Position numbers and translations under genes: made by a program. A stretch of DNA of 64,000 nucleotides from Gautieria morchelliformis (Eukaryota; Basidiomycota; Agaricomycetes; Gomphales; Gomphaceae), in NCBI GenBank assembly GCA_015179125.1, contig WHVA01000128.1:62001-126000 (forward strand), given 5' to 3'. The first letter of the stretch is position 1. The number at the start of each line of letters is the position of its first letter. Below the pieces are notes generated by a model. That model was not told the DNA's origin. It saw nothing but the letters and a program-made list of their open reading frames with translations, and did not search any database. Shown here piece after piece: positions 56,701 to 64,000 of this stretch.

Positions 56701-58843
56701 TCTGGTGGCGCGGACGTGTTCTGCTTCTGGCGGAAGGTTTACATACAGCAAGTGCTCCCCCTCCGCCAGAGTGTCTTCCGGGCCAAGTCGCATGACATTG
56801 GAGTCAGAATTGGAATTGGAATTGGAATTGGAATTGGAATTGGAATTGGAAGTGGGAACTGATTCAAATTCCGCTTCCAAATCCTCTTCTTCAAGCAGTG
56901 GATGGGGGCCAGATCGACATGTCTGTATGAGCCGTTCGGTCTTACGCTGCTCCTGGCGCTCCTTCTGCACTTCTGACCGTCACATGTGACACTTGGCTGG
57001 GCATTGGCTCATCAGCACCTTCCGAGTCTGCCAGTCGATCTCCGGGTTGTGCTCCTGCAGCCAGGTAAACCCGAGGATGATGTCTTGCTTCCCCAGGCTG
57101 GTGACTGCAAAGGAAGTGCATTCTGTGTGTCCATCATAGCAAAGAATTGTGTCTACTATCTCCATGATGGACCCTGCCTCATTGGGGCTTCCATCCACAT
57201 TGAACACTGGGATTGCACGTTGCAACTTCCGTGTGGTCAGTCGGTTCTGTTCCACATAGTCCCGGTCCATAAACTGACCAGTGGCCCCACAATCAACAAG
57301 GGCGGGTCTGGATTTGACTTCCACCGTGTCCGTCATCTGGATCTCCACCTTAATGACCAATGACTTGGGGCCAGGGGTGGCAGCAACAACATAGCACTTC
57401 GGGAGGCGTCTCTCCCAAGGGCGGATGCGGGGCGGACGGGTTGTTGGATTCAGCTTTTGTGTGACTTTATCTGGTGGGTCTGTAGGAAGTAAGGGGAGTG
57501 GGGGCTTTTCATTCTCTACTTCAAGACAGGCAAACCGGTTATGTACAGGCAGCAGGGGCACACATCTCACCCGCTGCACGTCACAAAATCCGATGCATCT
57601 TCCACTTCTGATGCACCATGTTCCGCATTTTCGGAACTTTCTTCCGGAGTGGGCACTCTGCTTATGTCTGCCAGTGCAAGGAACTCTGGAAGGAGCTCGA
57701 GTTTCTCCTCTGTGGTCATAAGCTGGATGTCGAAAGCTTGGGGACACTCGGAGGCATAGTGGCCTGGCTGTCGGCATCAGAAGCAGGTGATGGTTCCGCT
57801 GCCTTTCCACGCATGCGGTCAACATCCATCGGGGCGGGGCCACTCTTCGAGGGAGGGGGGCTAGGGTTTCTAATAGGAGCAGGTGGAGCAACCGTCGGAA
57901 ATATTTTCCATGTTGGAATGAATACACTTCCAGGTTTTGACACAAGTGGAGTAGGACGAGTGGGACTGCGTGTCATGTTCCGGTTTGTCTCCACAAAGGC
58001 CTCAGTTGCTTCCCTGTTTTGGGACACCCTTTGCGCAGCTTGGTACCACTCTTCCAGGTCATCGAAATATGGAGCTCCATCCCCAAGCAGTGCGACTTGG
58101 TTCTGGAGTGTCGGATCAAGTCCTTGTCGGAATTTGATGACGATTGTCTTGTCATTGTCATACTCCACAAGGTCGATGAGCTCCTGGAAGCAATTGATGT
58201 AGTCATCGACCGGATCCTTGGCCTGGTACCAGCTGGTGCCCTCAAGCTTCATAAGGGCTGTGAGCTGCTCGTTTTTTGGGCAGAACTGGTCAGAAAATGT
58301 TTTCTCGAAGGTGTCCCAGTCCCAGAAATAGTTGCCCTTGCCCTTTGCTTCACATCGGATCACCTTGTTTGCAAAACGGGCTGCGTGGTCCGACTTGAAA
58401 AAGGACAATGCCCAGTGAATCCGAGCCTGGTCGTTCAGCAAGAGGTCTCCAACAATTGCGAAGTAGATGCTGCATGTGTTGAAGAATGTACGTCCCTTCT
58501 CCTGATCTCCATCAAAGTCTGCCAGAGTTGCGGGTTTGACCTTTGCCAACTTCGCAGACATCCTCTCTTCCACTACTTCCACTTTTTCGAAATCCAACTC
58601 ATCCTGCATTGCATTTCCACCACTTTGTGGAACATCTAACTTAGCCAAAATCGTTTGTAAGGCTGTTTCAATCGTGTCGGTCTTCATCCAGTTCCGTGTC
58701 AATTCCTCCTCCATATTCCAAAGATGATCGTCTGGATCCATGTCAGAAGGAGAAATATGTGATGGGATTTCTGGTGTTAAGAGCTTGACATAGGAAGAGG
58801 GGCTGTTGTGCGCCATGTGCACGGAAGAGGTTGCAATCTCCAA
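53739..58843 (-). mobile_element. Ty3/gypsy element B body (gag-protease-RT-RNase H-integrase)
   Basis: Read right to left. Gag is at 58843-57716 ('ADFDGDQEKGRTFFNTC', 'WALSFFKSDHAARFA', 'WDTFEKTFSDQFCP', 'YINCFQELIDLVEY'). Protease lies within 57945-56980 ('ALVDCGATGQFMDRDYV', 'DIILGFTWLQEHNPEIDW'). RT is at 56684-55638 ('[27 protein letters not shown]', 'CIYLDDILIF', 'YLGVIVSEGKVEMDP'). Disrupted RNase H follows at about 55640-55280. Integrase is at 55124-54366 and continues to 53739 in shifted frames ('QVRDKVYLDASDI', 'LAHRYLGPF'). A TAG at 56252-56250 replaces the Trp of 'DVR-W-GFNN', and further shifts follow. The element stops at 'NVVKLL' with chromodomain and 3' LTR missing. Its 5' LTR is at 58929-59395. 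Confidence 0.88.
56812..56857 (+). repeat. GGAATT hexanucleotide microsatellite inside gypsy B
   Basis: About seven GGAATT units in tandem. On the minus strand they encode alternating Ser-Asn inside the element's pol linker. The same purine/pyrimidine wording (TTCCARTTCC) pervades LTR-B. Confidence 0.85.
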
Positions 58844-58928
58844 GTCGCTGTCTCCAGTTCCGAACGCACCTATGGCAAATGCAATGTGCAGTACAACTGC
58901 CGGTCCTCTAGGGGAGAGACTTTTCTGC

Positions 58929-59395
58929 TGTAAGGGAAACCCTAGGTGGCTGTGGAGATCACACTACCACACAACTGACAAGGGGAAATCTGAAGAATGT
59001 ATGAATGAACAGAGTAACTCACCTGACAAAGGGAAATCTGAAGAGAAAAGTCTAAGGACCCCCAATGTCAGCGAGCCTGTATTATACTACGCTCCGCAGC
59101 CAGGGAGAACACTTGGCACTTGCCATCAACCCTGCATCCCCCTGACCTCCCTGACCCTTAATCGACCCTTGATGCCACCTATCACGCGAGCCGCTTGACT
59201 TCTGACACTGTTCCAAGAGCGGAAGTCGGAAAGTGGAGTGGAATTGGAAAAGTGAACAGAGCTGGTGGAAGTTCTCCCAGAAGCAGAATCATTTCCGAGC
59301 GGAGTCGGAGATGGAATCGGAACTGGAAGCGGAGTTGGACATGGAGTTGGAACTTGCTGTGGTGTTGGAACTGGAAAACAGGGTGTCCCCTGACA
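58929..59395 (-). repeat. LTR-B, 5' LTR of gypsy B
   Basis: A 467-bp unit which on the minus strand starts TGTCAGGGGACACC and ends with a TTTCCCTTACA-type terminus. It lies 85 bp outside the gag ORF start, as a 5' LTR should. It aligns by eye with 49902-50385 and with the split copy at 44211-45652. Confidence 0.85.
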
Positions 59396-60848
59396 ACCAG
59401 GGTCAGTCCAGTTATGCTTGATTCCCATAATAAGTCTCTTGATAGAATCTGTATGCATAGCAGATTGTATGGCTATTTCTGCAAACACAAAATCTGCTTG
59501 GGTGCGAAAGGGTGCCCAAGGTTTAGCAGTATTATAGCACTACTGAGGGCTATCCCGATCCTGCTCAGAGACCAAATTTCCAGAAGGAAGGTCCCAAAAT
59601 ATAAATTCTGGTTCAAGTATGCCACTATGAGGATGATGCCTGAGCTCAATGAATGTTGTTGAAGCAGGGGGATAGGGCTGTGGTGCAGCTTTATGGGTTG
59701 TCTGATCTTAATCAGTTTCATCCATAGAATCTTCAGACTCCACAGATACTGAGCCCTCATATTCCACTGAGACCATGTCAGGTTGCTTGCCCAGATGTGC
59801 TGCCATCACTGAGACAAGAGAATGTATAAGAAGTTAATTATAGTGTCAATGGTACTTACTTTCATCTGTCATATATTGTTCATCTGAATTAAAGTCCAGA
59901 TTGGCAAGCAGCCGATTATCGGACTCTGCAACTGTGTTACTAACATGTCAAGTCCTATTATATAACACATAGTTGATGACGGTCATCCAAGTCCCGTAAG
60001 AATTAACATCAAACACTGCATCAATGGTGAGCCCATTAATCATACATTAGGCTCTATTGACCTGAACACGCACCTTGCCTCTGATTCTGAATCTGTTTCT
60101 CAGTGTGCCAACATTCAGCAGCCTCTAAACTCTGCTTGTTGCGTTTGCACACAGCTGCATGCTGTGTAAAGCCTCGAATACGGTGGTAAGTATTGCAATA
60201 GCTGCACCAGTATTCACGTCCTGTCTCACTGAGTGCATGGTGTTCATGCCTCATGATAGAGGTCAAGATCGAAGGAGAGATTGTCTTTTGGTCCGAGCGT
60301 GAGTTACACATCTGGTGAGCTTTGAGATACATGAAACCTCCAGACATGTTGTTAACCCAGATCGACGTATATACGGAGGAGAAGTAGTCTCATCAAGGAA
60401 CACACTCAGAGGTATGTGATGCTTGTCCCCACAATGCACATACTATGGGCCAGGGATGGAGTCGTCACTCAACAGAGGACATCGGCTCCTTTCTGTCTAT
60501 GGATCTGCTTGTGGCCGTTGTGTATCATTACTTACGTGCACTGATGTCTAGCCCACGGAATCAGAGGGTACAGTTGGAGAAGCTGCTGTGGCCGAGGGTT
60601 GTCAGAATGACCAGGTACGTGATGTCTATGAATCTGCTTGTGGCCGCTGTGTATCATTGTAGTAACTCAGCTTGGGCAAGTAGGAAGTTATATGCCAGAT
60701 ATGAACGATGGGACTTGCAGGAGATTAATAAACTATTTAATGTTCTCCTCAGTGATAGTCAACACTAGTAATATAAAGGAAAGCTACCTATTTAATGTTC
60801 TACATGGTTTTTCAGTTAAATACTACGAAAGTACACTATTAAACTCAC
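59396..60848. other. Unassigned repetitive sequence with a zinc-finger ORF
   Basis: A minus-strand ORF at 60347-60054 carries 'WCSYCNTYHRIRGFTQHAAVCK', a C-x2-C...H-x4-C finger like those at the start of some fungal DNA-transposon proteins. A 35-bp text 'TCTATGRATCTGCTTGTGG...' occurs at 60498-60530 and again at 60625-60658. Other ORFs (59195-59662, 59760-59473) have no motif. Probably transposon remains. Confidence 0.4.
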
Positions 60849-61880
60849 TGTCAAGATTGGCTTTTAGGCATTAATATCGTGTATTAGTGAACACAGCGAA
60901 TGCCCGAATAACTTGTGCGAACAAGTATGCCGTTCGGCGAATAGGTGAACCAATAAATGTTCACAAGATAAGAGGGCTGCCTGAGCGGAGCTCGCCCTAT
61001 CTACAGTTGTAGCGAAGTAGCCCGTGGCACTTGACGATGTAATGTGCAAGGTGTCACGGAAGGGTTGTCTAAGTAGCGACAATCCCTTCGCTGGCGAAGG
61101 CGCTCCTTCAGAGCCCTTCGCCGTCAGCACAGAAAATGGTTCGAAGGCTAAGGTAATGAAGATGAAGTATGAGAACTCACCAGTGAGGCCTAAGTCCTCT
61201 TCTGGTCGAAGATAGAAATCTCCAGGAGAAGGCTCAAAAATGATGATCACAGTGAGGTCAAGTTTGCACAAGATGGATGACGTATGATAATTGAACTGGA
61301 GAATATACATGCGAATGTAAACTACTTACATTGAATGCTCGTAAGGCATCAGCGAATAGGAAAGAGGCCGTCGTGAGTCAGGGTTGGATAGGGGTGCGCA
61401 GTCATGATACTAAGTAGATGGAATAAACATACAATAGAGTGAGGGAAGAGTGCAAACATGAAATGACGGAGAGTAAAGGTGGCGCAGGCACTTATGTCCA
61501 AAACCATGTCTTGGGACCCGCATACATGCTACCCTGCATGGACTCTTCGTCTACTGGGTTGATCCCACATGACCTATGGAAGGGACACCCTGCGAACACA
61601 CTTTGGCCATACAAACACCCAAAGGGGTTAGATTAAAAACATGATGGGGTTAGTGATGAACCATCATGCCAGGTAAATGGTGTCGATCGTATTTGATGGC
61701 GTGCCTGCTGGCGAAATGCGTGAGCAGCGAATAGCTGTTCAGAGAATGGAGCGAACAGCGGGTAGAGTGGATGTAGAGGGGGAATGGTCGGAGGGTGCGG
61801 CAAACTCTGGCGAAGATGCTAGGGAGTGACGAGGGGGAACATAGAGACAGTGGGGTAAGAGAAATAGACAGGTCATGACA
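60849..61880 (-). repeat. LTR-S copy 4, solo LTR with target duplication, reversed
   Basis: A 1,032-bp unit which on the + strand starts TGTCAAGATTGG and ends GGTCATGACA, the exact reverse of the LTR-S ends. CTCAC at 60844-60848 is repeated at 61881-61885. It has the shared blocks 'GATTGTCGCTACTTAG' and 'TATAAGTAGTTTAC' in reverse. No internal coding sequence, so a solo LTR. Confidence 0.9.
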
Positions 61881-61885
61881 CTCAC

Positions 61886-62250
61886 CTCCTCAGTGATAGT
61901 CAACACTGAGGAGGGGAGGCTGCGCATGGGCTTGTTTCACTCGCATATACGAAGGTCCGGCACTTAAGTACCCTTCAGGCAATGGTGTGCCAGAATAAGC
62001 GCCCATAGAACGTAATATGTTAGTGAACAGCCGCAGTTCAAACAGGAAACTTGTCTACAACCACCCACAAAGGGTCGGTTGGACAGAACATGAAAAGGAG
62101 TAGTAATACAGCCTCTAAAAAATCAAGGAAAATTGTAAAAGGCATAGAATGCATGTCAGCATAGTTTCAGGTCAAAATTGAAAGAAAGAACAACAGAAAT
62201 GTTAGGTTTGAAGTCTGGTGCACATATGCACCCCACACACCTCCTCAAAC
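61886..62250 (-). repeat. Possible 3' LTR and polypurine tract of the copia element
   Basis: Directly after the copia stop (minus strand) comes a purine-rich GAGGAGGTGTGTGGGG near 62245-62230, then non-coding sequence down to the end of LTR-S copy 4. The position fits a copia polypurine tract and 3' LTR. The other LTR is not in the window, so the borders are uncertain. Confidence 0.45.
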
Positions 62251-62812
62251 CTAATATATACTGAGTTTTTCGTTGAGCATTTTGACCCGTGGATTTGGTA
62301 ATCCTTTTGTGAGGATATCTGCCAGCATTTGGTCTGTTGGCAAATATTCGATCGTAACTTCTTTGTTTTTGATTGTATCTCGAATGAAATACAAATGAAT
62401 GTCGAAATGCTTCGTCCTAGCATGTTGTTGATTGCCATAGGCAATCGTAATGGCAGATTGATTGTCTGAAAAGATTTTGACTGGTGAATTCAGTGGTTGG
62501 AATATTTCAGAGATGAGATGGCGCATCCATAGAGCCTCTTTGCTCGCATGAGTTAAGGCAATGAATTCGGCTTCTGTTGATGAGAGGGCTACAATGGATT
62601 GCTTCTGGTAACTCCATGATGCAGTCCCTCCATCAATCTGAAAAACATAAGCTGAATAAGAATGCCTATGCTCTTGTGAAGCCCAATCAGCATCTGCATA
62701 CCCAACCAGTCCTTCTCAATTCTTTCCAAGTGTTAACTTGTAGTCTTTCGTAGTCTTCAAATATTTAAAGACTCGTTTGACTGCAGTCCAATGTGTTCCA
62801 CCTGTACCTCTC
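62251..62812 (-). mobile_element. Ty1/copia element, RNase H end (second piece)
   Basis: On the minus strand: 'HWTAVKRVFKYLKTTKDYKLTLG' type text from 62812 (key block A-V-K-R-V-F-K-Y-L-K), 'GYADADWASQEHRHSYS', 'QKQSIVALSSTEAEFIAL', 'FSDNQSAITIA', 'HFDIHLYFIRD' and 'MLADILTKGLP', ending at the stop near 62251. This is the standard copia C-terminus and follows directly on the text that ends the + strand piece at 53104. One TGA lies near 62717. Confidence 0.85.
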
Positions 62813-64000
62813 AAGGTCCACTCCGTTGACACAGGGCATTCACTTGCAATTGACTCCCTCCTTGACAGTGGTGCTACAGGGATGTTCATCGATGTGGAGT
62901 TTGTGAGGGAACACAGGCTTCGGACCCGTCCCCTACCCCATGCCATCCCCGTCTACAATATTGATGGTACCCCAAATGAGGCTGGCTCAATCAAGGAAGA
63001 GGTCGACCTCATTTGCACCTTTGGGGATCATATGGAATGTGCCACATTCTCTGTCACGAGCCTTGGACGACTTGCCATCATTCTTGGTCACACATGGCTT
63101 GTTGAACACAACCCAGAAGTTGACTGGCGTACAGGAGATGTGAAGATGACACGCTGTCCCAAGTCATGTGGGGGCAGACCTGTTGTCAGAGGGCCCACAT
63201 TGGAAACTGTTACAGAAGAGAGTGTAGATCAAGAGAAGGTTCCCATACAGCACACCCGCTCCCTACTTGAGGAAGGAGACAGGACCTTTGTCATCTTTGT
63301 GAATGAGAGTCCTGAAATGATTGGCGCAGGCCGGACTGTCTCCCAACAGCTTGCTGAACGGGCCAGCAAGTCTGCACCAGTCAGATCCTTTGAGGACCTT
63401 GTCCCTAAACCATACCAGGAGTTCAAGGATGTGTTTTCTAAGGAGTCATTTGACCAACTGCCTCCTCGAAAGCCCTGGGACCATGCAATGGAGCTCACTC
63501 CAGGTGCACAACCCTTCAGCACAAAGGTTTACCCAATGTCACCGGTTGAGCAAAGGGAACTGGATAACTTCCTTGAGGAGAACCTGAAGAGCCATCGTAT
63601 CCGTCCCTCCAAGTCACCTATGGCATCTCCAGTCTTCTTTGTGAAGAAAAAGGACGGCAGTCTTAGATTTGTGCAAGACTACTGGAAGCTCAATGATATA
63701 ACAATCAAGAATGCCTATCCTTTGCCCCTTGTTCCAGACATCATGAATAATATTGCTGCTGGAAGGGCTAAATACTTCACAAAGCTTGACATTCGCTGGG
63801 GATATAATAATGTACGCATAAAAGAGGGAGATGAGTGGAAGGCAGCCTTTCAGACAAATAGGGGCCTGTATGAACCTCTAGTCATGTTCTTTGGACTCAC
63901 GAACAGCCCAGCAACCTTCCAGACGATGATGAATGACATCTTCAAGAGTCTCATTGATGAAGGGGTTGTGGTGGTGTTCATGGACGACATTCTCATCTTC
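62813..64000 (+). mobile_element. Ty3/gypsy element C, protease and reverse transcriptase, open to the window edge
   Basis: A single frame stays open from 62798 through 64000, about 400 codons, first ATG at 62882. Protease 'SLLDSGATGMFIDVEFV' (DSG active site) and 'AIILGHTWLVEHNPEVDW' are followed by a linker and RT: '[23 protein letters not shown]', 'YFTKLDIRWGYNNVRIKEGDEW', 'FFGLTNSPATFQTMMNDIF' and 'VVVFMDDILIF' (F-M-D-D catalytic box). The Trp lost in gypsy B is present here. It is the least damaged retroelement in the window and continues beyond the edge. Sequence left of 62813 is copia on the opposite strand, so its gag is detached. The gag at 51288 is a candidate partner. Confidence 0.88.

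Noticed and set aside
60445-60768. ORF with an internal repeat as a gene
   Set aside because: It exists because of a 35-bp direct DNA repeat; no family resemblance and no splice signals.

Overview
The window looks like nuclear DNA of a filamentous basidiomycete, most likely an Agaricomycete. Host genes are packed with introns of about 47-60 bp with GT-AG (rarely GC-AG) borders. The gene set fits: a class V-type chitin synthase with a myosin motor, CAP10-like GT90 and CAP59/CMT1-like GT69 glycosyltransferases, a PLL-type beta-propeller, and a PIF/Harbinger transposon with a Myb/SANT partner gene. All gene models were built by reading splice sites and codon phase by eye; no search was run.

Region 1 (about 1-31,320) is gene-rich, in order: a PLL-like beta-propeller gene (+); a ten-exon myosin-motor chitin synthase (-); a decayed second PLL copy (+); GT90 (+); a 2OG-Fe(II) dioxygenase-like gene (+); the PP2A activator PTPA (-), divergent from a GT69 (+); an S9 serine peptidase (+); an SGNH/GDSL membrane protein (+); a carnosine N-methyltransferase-like gene (-), divergent from a second S9 peptidase (+); and a cytochrome P450 (+). 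Chitin synthase, GT90, GT69 and the SGNH protein together suggest a neighbourhood for cell-wall or surface glycans. That functional link is inference.

Region 2 (about 32,000-64,000) is a nested transposable-element island with almost no host genes. It holds at least four Ty3/gypsy lineages (called A, B, C, D here), one Ty1/copia element split into two opposite-strand pieces, pieces of PIF/Harbinger, a hAT-type MITE with an 8-bp target duplication, a 399-bp foldback element, four loci of one 1-kb LTR ('LTR-S'), several copies of a second LTR ('LTR-B'), minisatellites, and a 1.7-kb TG...CA insertion carrying nine TGAGTCA motifs. Three insertions can be removed on paper at exact target duplications, giving a partial order of events.

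Two conserved host genes (chitin synthase, PLL) each carry one apparent single-base frameshift. These may be assembly indels or real lesions. No rRNA, convincing tRNA or CRISPR array was seen.
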